A stretch of DNA of 64,000 bases, taken from the NCBI GenBank assembly GCA_009733715.1, contig WMKJ01000071.1, forward strand, positions 1-64,000, given 5' to 3'. Within the stretch, counting starts at the first letter, position 1. The number at the start of each line of letters is the position of its first letter. Origin of the DNA: Herpomyces periplanetae. Taxonomy: Eukaryota > Ascomycota > Laboulbeniomycetes > Herpomycetales > Herpomycetaceae. Positions 47,360-58,785 of this stretch are shown here, in pieces. The notes under the pieces were generated by a model. It worked only from the letters and a program-made list of their open reading frames with translations. It searched no databases and was not told where the DNA came from. The position numbers were made by a program, and so were the translations under genes.

Positions 47360-49747
47360 ATGTCACATAACGGGAATCACAATAAAAATATTTTAACAAA
47401 CCACAGCGGAGACTCGAATTCCACCTTTACCACGACAAAGGTACCACCACCGATTTCGGGTGCCGTATGGGCGGCAGTAGGTAATAAATTTGAAAAGAGG
47501 ACCGACTCAAGATTAGCTCAACCCGTGGGAAAAGTGGATGGTAATAAGTCCGCTAATTTTCACACCGTCGCAGCGTCAATTGGAGCATCTTCGATCAATA
47601 TTGCGTCAGCCAACACTATCAGTGCAACCGGTAGTGATACGGCAAGCAAAGCACCATCCGGTGGAATCGGTTCATCCAAAGATTTAGCTCGACCTCGACG
47701 GAAAAAAGCTCGAAGAGCTTGCTTTGCCTGTCAAAGAGCTCACCTAACTTGCGGTAAGCATGAATCAGTTATTACTAGCGAATGAATGAGGATGATGTAA
47801 AATATTGAGTGTGGCCATGATTGATTGTACATGTGTATAATCATTTCATGGGTGGCATCTCGAGATATGAAAGAGTAAATTATGTGCAATGCTTCTACGT
47901 ACCTTGATTGTTGACACTTACTTTTTGTAGGAGATGAACGGCCTTGTCAACGATGCGTTAAACGAGGCATTGGAGATCAATGTCACGATGGTGTTCGAAA
48001 AAAAACCAAATACTTTAACGAAATTCGAGGTGAAGCCTGGCTCTCACGATACATTCATCATCAAATGCACAACGAAGCGCAAATTCTTGCGGCTGATGTC
48101 ATTCCTCGATTGACATCAAGCAACCAGTCAATTCCACGCCAACCAATGCACCCTTATGCACTCGATCAAACGAAGCCCATACCGTTAAAATCACACGTTC
48201 AAGTTTCCCCTCTAGCTCAAGGTCAGGCATTTCCACTGGTAGCGTCGAATCTTCAAAAACAGGCCCACTTAGCGCACATGTCTCAACACTCGCAACAAGC
48301 TGCACGAATTGCAGCTGGTCAATATCCTCAAAGTGTGAATCAAGTGCAAGCACCGGCTCACTGTGTAACCGGACTAGTACAGCAGCAACAGCAACAACAA
48401 TTCGTAAAGTATCCTTTACGCGATCAACTTTCTCGATACGTTCCAGCACCAACTCCTACTCCTGGATCTGTGTACCACGCGATTTCATTTCAGTCCGATC
48501 CGAGTTTTTATTCAACACCTTATCAAACGGACATGCCGGATGGTAGTAGTGTAGGCGGTGGGGGCAATGAAGCTATTTCACGATCTCTTCGGTTTCCGGC
48601 TAACTCAAATTGCCCAAGCAAAGTTCCATCTTCGTCAAGCGCGAATTTTACCATGTTACCCGTAGAAAAGGGTACAGCCATGAATTGTGGTTCGGCACCG
48701 ATAAACCATATATCATCAGTGTCGGCTGTATCTTACAGCAGCGGAAGCGGAAGCAGTAACGGTACACTGGACTCCCGGTGTAGTTCAGCAGAACGAAATT
48801 ATTTATTCAATTACGCGGGAGATTGTGGGCTCGTTTCCGGAAGAAGTGGCCTAACGGATGAAGAATTTTTTTCGAGTTATGGAACGGGTGATACAACATC
48901 GTTGGCGAACTTAAGTTTTGGAAGTGAATTTAATCTGGGTCAAGCTTGGGAAACAATGGACGTTAACGCACTGACGCAAGCTTCGTGTGATATGATAGGG
49001 TCTACGAATTCCATGACGGATTTGCGATTTCCTAATAGTGTTGACTTTGACAGTTCAATTAGCGGCGCAAAATTACCGCCAACACCGTATAGTTCACCTT
49101 TACCATCTATGGGGTTTTCAGTGTCATCGTCACCCTTGATTGCAAGTACACACGGATACATTGAATCGATAGCCAGTAATACGAATAACTTGGATATGAT
49201 ATGTAACGGTCCGAGAAATATGCCGGGGGAAAGTCATGCCGTATCGGGGCAATGGACGAACTCATCAGTCTCACAACAGCTAAGGGATGAGGTGGGTGAG
49301 GCTTGTAGAATTGTGCCAGAGGAAGAGAGTAAACGATTAATCGAGGAAATGAAAATTTATTCGCTACAAGCAAGCGATGAATGTAGTACTATCACTAAGG
49401 AAACACTGAATGGGCCGAGGACTATGGTGGCAGCAGCAGCCGTGACGACAGCAGCTGGAGGAGGGAGGATGATATGTCGACAGATAGATGAAGAGGACAG
49501 TGTAGCAAATAGTAGCGTAGAAATTGGCCAAGCTGGAACTGGTATGCCAATGATATCACGCAAGGTTCGCAAGTCTGGAATGGATGAAAAAGCCTCGTGG
49601 GCGAGTTTATCACCGGTGTTAGCGGGATTATCATCGCCGGGTGCGGTGCATGAGCGATCGATAAATTCCTCCGTAGGTCAGGAGTATTATAATTACGGAG
49701 AGAAACACGAGGGAAGTGAGAGTAGTTTTTTTTTGGATCTTATCTGA
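47360..49747 (+). CDS. Zn2Cys6 transcription factor, Ert1/AcuK/Rds2 class
   Basis: Exons 47360-47753 and 47931-49747; 736 aa; the joined codon is G|GA. The intron splits the zinc cluster: [11 protein letters not shown] lies in exon 1 and [13 protein letters not shown] in exon 2. Joined, the six cysteines and the trailing [11 protein letters not shown] match the Ert1/AcuK/Rds2 group, which controls gluconeogenesis and use of non-fermentable carbon. The rest is Ser/Gln/Gly-rich. I cannot see the PAS domain typical of Ert1 and AcuK, so it may be a related regulator and no gene symbol is given. A Pro-rich [19 protein letters not shown] lies near residue 510. ATG at 47360 is the first in frame. 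It lies downstream of the 9.5 kb gap with Mcm1-like sites. Confidence 0.88.
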
Positions 49748-50417
49748 TATAATGATGATGACGGAATATTGAATGCATGGTAGAGGAAGCCATGAAGGAT
49801 GGGAGTTGCAGTTCAAGGGTACACTGTCGTAGGCCAGGAAGTGAGAAATGAAAGAAAATGGTAAATGGAAGGGAATAGGGAAGAATTGGATGACGAATTT
49901 AACAGCAACGAGAATAGATATGAGAAGAAGTAAACTGTTGGAATGAGATTAGATTAGTCTATTCTCCGGGTTAGTGATATGCGGGAGAAATTAAACGCTT
50001 GAGGCGTCAAGGCTGAGTTTAAGAGAAAGTAAATGAAGATGGTGCGACAGTATGTTGAAGATGTATACACGGGGGAGATGATGGCTAGGGAGTGGGAAAG
50101 AAAGGGATGAGAAATGGGGGGGATACGAAAGGGCAAAAATGGAATTTTAAAAAGGGTAGTACTACAAAGAGGAGATAAGTATGGGATGTGTGGATAGGTT
50201 GTTAACACATTAACGAATATGTGGAGCATGAAGATGAGGGGGAAGAAAGTTTACGGTAAATATGGTCAAGGACAAGCCCAATTGAATATATCAAGCACTT
50301 TCGGAACGTAATTTAGGTTTCAGCTGAGTGGTGGAAAATAGATGAAACAAGGTGACGGAATGATGGTTAGTGTACATCTCGACGAGGATAGGATCGAGAT
50401 GAAGAAGCGTTGGAAGA
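49748..50417. other. Convergent intergenic region, factor gene/FMN1
   Basis: Purine-rich plus strand; 3' regions of both neighbours. No gene seen. Confidence 0.6.
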
Positions 50418-51090
50418 TCAGACGGTTTGATGAGAGGGAGGAGGAGAGGAAGACGAAGAAAAATTAGAAAGCCAGGGTGATGAAGCAAGGGCCTGGTACG
50501 AGGAGCGATTTAGACACCTCAAGGCGACACGGGTATCAAAAGCGATATCATGGCGTAAACAAGTCAAGTCAGGATAATTGTATTCAGGACGAATGAAACC
50601 GCAAATGATTAATTTAATGTGAGCACCGTAGAAATCGTGATCAAAGTGATGCATTATGTGAACTTCTAAGCTGCGGTGATTATTTGCGTAGAAGGGATTC
50701 CAGCCGACAGATAGAACAGCAGGAAAGATGAAACCGGATAGGTGATCTGGTAGGTCTTTTGGTATGGGATTTGGTACGGACACTGTGTAATCATCGTCGG
50801 AAGGTTGAGATGCACGTTGATAAATGGATGAGGAATCGGAATTTTGGGTAGGAGTATGAAAGTCTAAGCCTACCCAACCATAGTATACGCCGGCGACTAA
50901 GTTTGGATTATTGGGAGAGGCGATAGGAAAATTCGGGTCAATGGGTATATTTGCGGTGGGAAATCCGAGCTGAGGATAAGGAGGACGAGAAGGATGGAGG
51001 AGAAAGTTTAGGTTAGATAAGATTGGCATGGCAAATGGTTGTAGGAGAAAGAAGGGTTTCTTTCACGTACGAACGGATGCATGCACACGG

Positions 51091-51121
<31 letters not shown>

Positions 51122-51428
51122 AGCAAGCAAGCATAGACAAGCGGACATAGAAACAATAAAGAGTGGCTAATTTGCTAAAAGTTCAAAAAAAAAAAAATAG
51201 TTAACGCACTTCTCTGCCACCACGGTTGTAACCATGTTGAATAAGTCCGGAAACATAGAAAGGATAAGGGGGTAATACAGTAGATGGACCAATAATAGCG
51301 GGACGAGGAATATTTGGTCGTTGAAGGGGCCTAGGAGGATGAAGGGGAGTAAAATTAGTTGCAGATATGGGAGAAGTGTGTGTTGAAGAGGATACGAGTT
51401 GGGAGGAAGTAGATGAGGGAGAGTCCAT
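50418..51428 (-). CDS. FMN1: Riboflavin kinase
   Basis: ATP:riboflavin 5'-phosphotransferase that makes FMN. Exons 51210-51428 and 50418-50969; 256 aa; join in phase 0 (donor GTGCGT, acceptor CTCAG). Across the join the protein reads GYNRGGRELGFPTANIPID, with the PTAN motif that holds the Mg-ATP phosphates. GVYYGWVGLDF follows, then an insert, then AVLSVGWNPFYANNHRSLEV with the catalytic Glu in EVHI, and DFYGAHIKLIICGFIRPEYN. The N-terminus (about 40 residues) is Ser/Thr/Pro-rich, before RPAIIGPSTVLPPYPFYVSG. Length is a little above yeast Fmn1 (218 aa). The intron (about 240 nt) carries a CA microsatellite at 51091-51118. CACGTG lies 147 bp upstream. Confidence 0.93.
51091..51134. repeat. 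CA microsatellite plus AAGC repeats in the FMN1 intron
   Basis: (AC)n at 51091-51118 followed by about four AAGC units. It lies wholly in the intron, so length changes would not alter the protein. Confidence 0.9.
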
Positions 51429-52426
51429 TGAAATTATACAATAATGTATAAAACGAAGAATATAAAATAAATGTAAACATTAAGATAGTCAGGAATATGA
51501 AGTGTCATGAACGCCTAAATCAATAAATTTGATGATAATGTCTCAAATATCTAAAGGACCGAGAATTCCATAATCACGTGGAAAGTAAGATACGGGAGGG
51601 GAGGAAGGGGGCATAATTTGGGGAGGGGAAGAAAGGGTATAGGAATTAAAAAAGATGGGATATGGAAGAAGAATTGAGTAGACCCAGGCACGCGGGTCCG
51701 CATATAGTAGGTTAATACGGTAACTGGGTGGGAGATTGAAGATGAGAATTGGAACGAGAGTGAAGGAGAGGAATGCAGTGGAATGGGGGTGATGCTGTGT
51801 GATGCGAACCGGTACGAAACGGTGCAATCCGATGCGATAGGATACGATGCCGTATGATGCGCCGTATTGCGCTGCGCTTTGGCCCTCCGCCAACTGCCGC
51901 GCGCAGAATCTTCCGAAAAGAGTAAATCTTACAAATTAGGAAAGTCTACTTCAGATGGGACGAAACAAAGGGTGAATGCCTAAACCAGACTAAGGGCTCA
52001 GGTGAATCAAAAACGTGATTTCCAGGATTCTGGGTATGATTATCTTGAGACGAGACGAGATGATTTAAGGTACCCAGTTTTCTGGCTGGCAAATTAGCAT
52101 CGAGATACCGTCTCATCTTTTCCTCCCCTTAATTCCATCATTTTCATCTCCTATTTTTCGTCCTATTTAATCGCGCTACATCCCGTCTTCAGGACTTTCT
52201 CTCCAATGTACCCTTCACTTTTACTTCTGTCTTGTCTTGTCTTGTTTCCTTAACTCTATCTAGCGTACTTGACTTGATTAACTTCAGCTTTACTCTTTCA
52301 ATTTCCTATACATTACCCAGAGAAGCCCAGGTGCTTATATTATTCTAACTTCATATTTTTTACAAGCTTGATAATATTAGACTATATCCTACTTCCTCTC
52401 GCGCCTTTTCTTACACCCGGTTAAAT
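51429..52426. other. Divergent intergenic region, FMN1/GPI protein
   Basis: Contains CACGTG at 51575-51580. From 51780 to 51860 there is a diverged run of TGATGCG/GATACG-like units. From 52140 to 52426 the plus strand is pyrimidine-rich. An ATG-less minus frame at 51543-51893 is not called. Confidence 0.55.
51575..51580. promoter_or_regulatory. CACGTG box upstream of FMN1
   Basis: On the gene's strand CCACGTGA, 147 bp upstream of the FMN1 ATG at 51428. Confidence 0.45.
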
Positions 52427-53494
52427 ATGTCTTCCGTTATATTCAGTCTTATTTCCCTTCCCCTTCTTTCCCTCGCAATGGCCCCTCCTGCTCCAGCTTC
52501 CTATGGAGGATCTAGTGAAATGGCCCAGATCTCGGCTGCCCTTGCTTCACTAACACCCACCTCTAGTGGTGTATCTGCTATGGCTACTCCATCCGATATG
52601 CCACCAATGGCTGGCCCTATTGCAGCTCAAGGTATTTCATTATCTGTGGAAGGTTATGCGAGTATGCATTCATCCATGATGCCGCTTGCCTCACTCTTGC
52701 CTCCAATCAATGCTGCAGGTGCAGGTGCAGGTGCAAACGTTGCATCTGCCCCCTGTAATCCTTCGACCGTTTATGTCACAACTACATTTTATATGCCACA
52801 GCCTCTTCAGACTCAGGCTGTGCCTGTTCCACCTCCTGGAGCACCCGCTCCACTACCACCGCCTCCACCACCGCCGCCACCACCACCGGCACCATTCAAT
52901 GAACCTGCTGCATTCCCTCCTCCACCTCCTCCCCCCCCTCCACCACCACCACCGGCACCATTTAGTCAACCTGCTGCGTTCCCTCCACCACCTCCTCCAC
53001 CTCCATCAGCACCAGCTCCATTCGGTGAACCTGCCGCATTCCCTCCACCTCCACCTCCACCTCCACCTCCACCACCACCACCATCACCACCACCACCACC
53101 AGCTCCATTTGGTGAACCTGCTGCATTCCCTCCTCCACCTCCACCATCAGCCCCGGCACCACCACCACCACCACCACCAGCTCCGTTCGGTGAATCCGCC
53201 GCCTTCCCTCCCCCTCCTCCAGCTTCCATGGAACCTACCCTCTCAGCTGTTTCTGAAGTCCCAGGAATCAGTACGGATGCTGCTTCTATCATACCACTCC
53301 CAACCGACATGCCCGGAAGTGAAACTCCTGCGTCCGTACTCGACTTACCAACCGCCGCGTCAATCTCAGCTTCTGCTTCCCCCACTATTAAATATGTCGT
53401 CAACTCTGCATCTTCCGTCTCTCGTTCTGCTCTCACTTCTTTCGTCCCTTACCTCGTCACGGCTTTCAGCTTCCTCGTATACCGATACATATAA
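52427..53494 (+). CDS. GPI-anchored proline-rich repeat protein, probable cell-wall protein
   Basis: Single exon, 355 aa. Residues 1 to about 20 (MSSVIFSLISLPLLSLAMA) form a signal peptide. A Ser/Ala/Gly-rich segment follows, then VYVTTTFYMPQP. From about 140 to 265 there are five copies of PAPF(N/S/G)(E/Q)(P/S)AAF, separated by polyproline runs of 6-14 residues. A Ser/Ala-rich stalk leads to a C-terminal hydrophobic stretch (TSFVPYLVTAFSFLVYRYI). Signal peptide plus C-terminal hydrophobic tail fits a GPI attachment signal, with the omega site probably in NSASSVS. A wall or surface role is inference. Not a formin: there is no FH2 domain. The repeat number is likely to vary between strains. 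Confidence 0.82.
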   Translation: MSSVIFSLISLPLLSLAMAPPAPASYGGSSEMAQISAALASLTPTSSGVSAMATPSDMPPMAGPIAAQGISLSVEGYASMHSSMMPLASLLPPINAAGAGAGANVASAPCNPSTVYVTTTFYMPQPLQTQAVPVPPPGAPAPLPPPPPPPPPPPAPFNEPAAFPPPPPPPPPPPPPAPFSQPAAFPPPPPPPPSAPAPFGEPAAFPPPPPPPPPPPPPPSPPPPPAPFGEPAAFPPPPPPSAPAPPPPPPPAPFGESAAFPPPPPASMEPTLSAVSEVPGISTDAASIIPLPTDMPGSETPASVLDLPTAASISASASPTIKYVVNSASSVSRSALTSFVPYLVTAFSFLVYRYI

Positions 53495-54403
53495 TTTGCC
53501 TCTCCTTTTTCTTCAGTTCACCATATCCCCGCGGCCGATGACCAAATAAGCCAATTTCAAGGTCCATTTCCCCCCAATTTCGCCAATTAGGCATCACCCC
53601 CTTACCTCAGGGGTTGTCCTCTTCCGTGGCAACTTATCTTCGCCGCGCGCGCGCTTAATTCGGCGTCTGGTTCGTCGAATCAAAAACACGTTGATCGTTT
53701 AATTTTCATTTCTTCACACTAATCGTTTCGTTACACTTGCATCAACTAATCATTCTAAAATACATCTCTCTCGATTTTATATCCTTTGTGTAAACGCTAC
53801 TCGGAAAAAAGCTTTCGAGTCTTAGCCGCTGCGTCCGGTGTGGGCTAATACTTTTTGGGTTCGTTTAGTTTTAGTATAACTTAGATTAGCTTTTCGCACA
53901 CAACTAGTACTTTTTCTAATTTACCATTGTTCCCCTCACCTAAGCACTTAGACTATTCTTGTATACCCGAAAAACTCAGGCGTTTGTTATACTCCTCTCC
54001 TTAAATTTCGACACCCTCGCTCGGGCCAGCCAGTGCGGGTTCTCGCACCTAAATGGCTTCTCTGCAAGGCGGGCTGCTTGCCTATACACTGGTCCGTTGT
54101 GTCACATTGTGCGTACGCCCTACTACATGACCTACCGAATTTTGTGTGTACATTTAAAATGCGCGTTTAAGTTGAATAGCATACGATCACTCCCTTCGCA
54201 TTACCCAACGAGTACGTTTGTATGTCTTTATGATTGTACATTACAATGAATCAACCCGTGACTAGGTATCCCACCCTTCACCCAAAAATCTCCGATCCAC
54301 CATCTTCCATTTGAGACTATATGGTAACACGTCCATTCGCAAGCAATCATCCTCTTAATCTTTGCACACTTCACGCCAGCGGGTATTATCGCCATCATGC
54401 TTA
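53495..54403. other. Convergent intergenic region, GPI protein/NOT3
   Basis: 3' regions of both neighbours, with a short CG-rich alternating tract at about 53642-53655. No gene seen. Confidence 0.55.
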
Positions 54404-56890
54404 TCATAGTTCATCCTCCAGAAACCGGTAATGAAAGCGAAAATCTGCTTTGCGTCGATTCATCCTAACCAGAAATATCATACCGTCAATTACTGTGTCA
54501 AAGTATGGCCCCAACAACATAAACATTACCACTAACAAGTAAAATTATCATCCAAGTGAATTCGTCTTATCACGCACACTTACCATGTACTCTCATAATC
54601 GAAGAATCGATACGTTCCCTGCTCGTACTCATCCGTGATAGCTTTTGGTTCATCGTGTCGCTGAAACCACGTTTGGTACTGCTTATGGAAACGCCAACTT
54701 TGGCCCTTCAGCGCCTGAGCTGCCAGGTACTGCTGATAGGTGCCTTGTCGGTAATAGAACAGATAAAACAATGTATCCGTGTCTACACGAGAGTAAAACG
54801 ATGCGTCCTCGAATACCGGTAATGGGCTTTGAGGAAAGTGCACGGGTGTAAAAGGGGAAGGATTCTCCGGCTTATAGCGTTTAGTCCGTTCTGCATCACC
54901 AATCTCCGGACACGTTGCTAATGACGTAGCGAGTAATCTATCATCCGGCGGTCTTGAATCTATACTGCCCGGTTGCGTATCAAATGAGTCTAGTAATTCT
55001 TTCAAGCTGGATGGCAAGAAGAATATGGGCTCCTCATCATCTTTGCCTTTCCTCCGCCAATCGTCATTATCCACACGTTCCTTTAGGTTGCCTTCACCCT
55101 TTACCTGATCACCTCCGCTCGTTAATTCTGTCCCATCATTGCTATTATCATCTCGTGGATAATCGGATTCCGTTAAGGAGGGAGTTTTGCCCGTATTTGT
55201 TGAGTAAGCGGATGATGGTACCCTCGATGATACTTTACCCGCTTCCACTCCTAAAGCATTTGGAGAACCGTCTAAACAGGATGAGGATACTACAGGTGTT
55301 GTCTGAGCTGACGGTAAAGCTGATGAACTTGTTACTCCTGGTAATACTGAAGCTCCTAATGCTATCATATTACTACAACTTGACGTAGTCCCTGGCGTAG
55401 CTGATGACGAAGCTGCTGATACTGATACTAACGTTGGAGCCATAGATATTGACATTGTCGAGGGGGCCGAAGTATTAGAGGATGATCGTGTAACGGAAGC
55501 CATTTTCTGAACTAAGGGGACACTAGTTTTCATAGCGGGTGATTCTTTAGCAGTAAGTGAAGAAGACGACGATGAAGACGCTGCCGTTGTGACAGTCGAT
55601 GTTAACGTTGGGGCCGGCGTGGTCGCAGCCGTGACAGCCGATGAAGTCATGGTTAATGTAGTAGACGCACCGCTAACAGGTTTTACGGTTGTTGATCCCG
55701 CCGTTTGTGAGGTGGTGGAAGAAATAGTGGTAGATGCGGGTGGAGGTAAAGGTGCGATACCAACGTTAAGTTTATCACTTGCAGCAGCAGCTGCGGCAGC
55801 TGAAGCATATTTAAGATGCCCACTTGGGTTTAATATAGGTGCAGGTTTCATCCCGTTCGTAGACGATCCATTAGCGAGCGTATTGCTCTGTGATTGATGT
55901 AGTGATGCTAGAGCAGGTAAAGGTGATTTATTCTGCGTTGAAGGTCTTCGAGTAGTTGTTGAGGAATCGGATAATGACGATTGCTTCACTTTGCCTGTGT
56001 TCAGGGATTTTGAATCATCGACAGCTTCGTCGGGGACTGACTGATTGTCGTGAGAGGATACACGTTCTACATCGTTACTCATCCCGTATAAATCCTCTTC
56101 TTCTTGTAGATTAAATTCGTCGTATAATGAATCGTCTTCTACGAAATCGGCATCTTCGTTACTCTCGACGTAATACCGGATACCGTCTTCCACATTCTTA
56201 ACCTGTTCGGATTCGACACCACCATTTTCAAGGGATCGTAATAAAAGTTCCAGCTTATTCTGATGCCATTTATGTCGTTCAAGCGTTGATTCTAGCACGG
56301 ATATCCTGTTTAATTTTGAGGCGTCCTTTTTGCCCTTTTTTATGGTTGCCTGTATTGATTCTGCCTCGGCTTCACGAGTTTCGATCTGACGTTCTAGTTC
56401 TTCTACCATATTTGAGAGGAACTGACAACACTCCAATTTTTCTTTCTCCTTGGGATCTAATTTAGAGGCGGCGGATAAACCTTCTTTCGAGTAGGCTTTT
56501 GTTTTCATTTCTTTCTCGACAGCCTTGAATTTTTCCATTTGCTGCAACAATTCTTGTTAATACTGCGCATATGCTTACAACGCGGTGAGATTGAGTAAAA
56601 AACAGAGAAGAATGGAGAAAAGAGTGACAACTAACAGTTTCAATAAGCTTTCGATACTCTAATAACGGTTTTTTATCTTTTATGTCGTTAGACGCGGCCC
56701 AAGCTTTAATTTGATCACGACTCCGTTGGAGTTTTTTGATCTCTTTCTTTAATGAATCTTCCAATTTCTCCTTCTGTGAAGGGTTTCCACATGACTGAAT
56801 TTTTTCGTAAATAGCTTCGAATTCCGCTACGCCTTCTTTAACCTTTTTGAAGCACTTTTCCACTTCATTTGCAAGCTTTCGCGCCGCCAT
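54404..56890 (-). CDS. NOT3: CCR4-NOT complex subunit Not3/Not5
   Basis: Structural subunit of the CCR4-NOT deadenylase; Not5 also senses the ribosomal E site in yeast. Exons 56636-56890, 54584-56541, 54404-54464; 757 aa; phases 0 and 2. The N-terminus [20 protein letters not shown] leads to [40 protein letters not shown] and [19 protein letters not shown], a long coiled coil. A Ser/Thr/Ala-rich linker fills about 250-560. The NOT box at the C-terminus has [40 protein letters not shown] and [15 protein letters not shown]. The last exon (61 nt) supplies [19 protein letters not shown] and the stop; without it the NOT box is cut short. Donor of intron 1 is GTTAGT. The ATG at 56890 starts MAARKL exactly as in relatives. 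Confidence 0.95.
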
Positions 56891-57097
56891 AACTGCCGTA
56901 TAATGAGCATTCAATACAAAGTTTAGAAAATATTGATTAATGGTTAATCAATTGAGAAAAGTCATGAAAATCGTGCTTCACCAGAGCGTTAAATTTTATA
57001 CCGCCCTGGACGCCGCGATAAGCTGTCAACGTATAAATTACACGAGGTAAAAGGTCAAGTCTGTTTAACTTTGAAAAAGTTCAGTAATGCTAGTTAT

Positions 57098-57103
57098 CAC
57101 GTG
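57098..57103. promoter_or_regulatory. CACGTG box upstream of NOT3
   Basis: TCACGTGA, 208 bp upstream of the NOT3 ATG at 56890. Confidence 0.45.
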
Positions 57104-58066
57104 AAGAAATATAATATGAGAGGATGTATCCTCGAAAATTGAAAATAGATATATTTTAATAGCGTGGAGAAGGTGTATGAAAACTTTTCAAATGTTATTT
57201 GTAAGGGAAATTCGGTGTGAAAATGTCTAATCGTCACATTCGCCAATCGTGCCGGATTTCGACTCCGTCCAATGACTTATGTAATCAGCTTATGTAAGGG
57301 GGTAATCAGTGGTGGACTGAGAGGGGAGGAGGAAGGATGAGCGGTAGGCCGTACGGTATGAGAGGACGCGTGTTTGGGCGAGTGAATATGGGTGTGAGAG
57401 CGCGTGTCTGGGTGCGCAAGTGCGTAAGTGTCTGCGTGGGCATGTGGGTGGGCTTACGCGTGTGGAATAGTGTAGTTTAAGATTTTACTGGTGAGTTTGG
57501 TTGGTTTGAGATGTTTGCAGAGCTAGCCGGCTAGTCTGGCTGGTGGATGATCATCTGCTTCAATGTATTCAGGTGTGTAAGTTTGTTTAGAGGATCGTAG
57601 AGGGTTCGATATACTTAGTATTCTCGAGTGATTAATTCTGTTATGTCGGCTTACAAGTAGTGTTACGGATGAAATTTATGTCTAAACGTACTAGATAGCT
57701 AGAGTAGCGTGCAGATAATGAATTTTTCCCGTTATTGATTATCTTTTATGCGTATGTGCGTACGTGTAAGTTAACGGTTCCCTAACTTTATTTAATCGCG
57801 TAGTATTAGCGTAATGCTTAATGAAGTTCCTCGCGTTAAAAGAGGCATGTCCTAGTAACGCTATTAAATATAGGGAATAAATCCCAAAATAATTCTGATT
57901 TGTTTGCAGAGACTACTGGGATGGAATATTTTGTGGATAGTCTACTAGGTGAGTAGCTAGCGACGCGTTTCCATGCAATAAAGGCACACGAAAGCGTAGC
58001 AGAGGACAAGGACGAAGGTGAAAATTAGGAGGAGGAAAAGGGTGTGAAGGGACATACTGGTGCTAG

Positions 58067-58111
58067 TGCCAGTGCCAGTGCCAGTGCCGGTACCGGTACC
58101 GATACCGATAC
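58067..58111 (+). repeat. Hexamer array with single-base drift
   Basis: In order: TGCCAG x3, TGCCGG, TACCGG, TACCGA x2, TAC. Each step is one substitution. Upstream TACTGG and TGCTAG look like earlier members. Confidence 0.85.
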
Positions 58112-58633
58112 AAAATTGCACGTTAATACATTATCCTTGCCATATCGCATCACGCCAACTTCTTCCGCTAAACACCAATTATCAATCATGATAGCTATCT
58201 AAGGTCACGCGGTCAAATCTTGTGCTTGGCTTAACTTGACTTAAGCTATTATCACTGTCGGTATTACCATTAAATTTATATATGCTCATCTTTATCATTA
58301 TACCTCTACAACCCCGTTATTATACGGTTCTATTACATTAGGTTATAGTAGAGTATTTCCTTCGTTTACTAATGAAAAAATTCAAATTGACACGCTCAAC
58401 ACCACTTCGGGTCATTATACTAATTATTAACATCCACATTAGCAAAACCTTTCCTTACTAAACCAATGATTCGGCAAATTTTTCTCGACTTACAGCACAC
58501 CTTCACGAATTCTCTCCATGACAAATGTACGCCAGAAATTATCGTGAGGTGCATTAATAATCGCCTTTATTGGTTTTGAATTTCGGAATGCATCTTTCTG
58601 ATCTTATCCAAGTAATCTTATCAGTTTCAAATT

Positions 58634-58639
58634 CACGTG
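58634..58639. promoter_or_regulatory. CACGTG box upstream of DTD1
   Basis: TTCACGTGT, 152 bp upstream of the proposed first exon at 58786. Confidence 0.4.
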
Positions 58640-58785
58640 TGAGCTGGCACTTTTTTGGGGGGACTGCCTAGTGTGCGTAGATTTACAACGGGTGTTCCTG
58701 ATGCGTATTTTGTTCTTGATAACTTAAGGCACCATCAACTTTGTCACGTTAAATACGTCAAAGATAAGGGGAAAAGCACGGAGCA

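Larger units (their letters stand above)
56891..58785. other. Divergent intergenic region, NOT3/DTD1
   Basis: CACGTG boxes at 57098 (NOT3 side) and 58634 (DTD1 side); hexamer array at 58067-58111. No coding region seen. Confidence 0.6.

Noticed and set aside
51543-51893. Open minus-strand frame of 116 codons upstream of FMN1
   Set aside because: It has no ATG in frame, no recognised motif, and overlaps the CACGTG box expected in the FMN1 promoter.
52427-53494. Formin (FH1 domain)
   Set aside because: Polyproline alone; there is no FH2 domain, and signal peptide and C-terminal hydrophobic tail point to a surface protein.
52686-53549. Long His/Leu-rich plus frame and Val/Gly-rich minus frames over the proline-rich gene
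   Set aside because: Shadows of CCN-rich proline codons in other frames.
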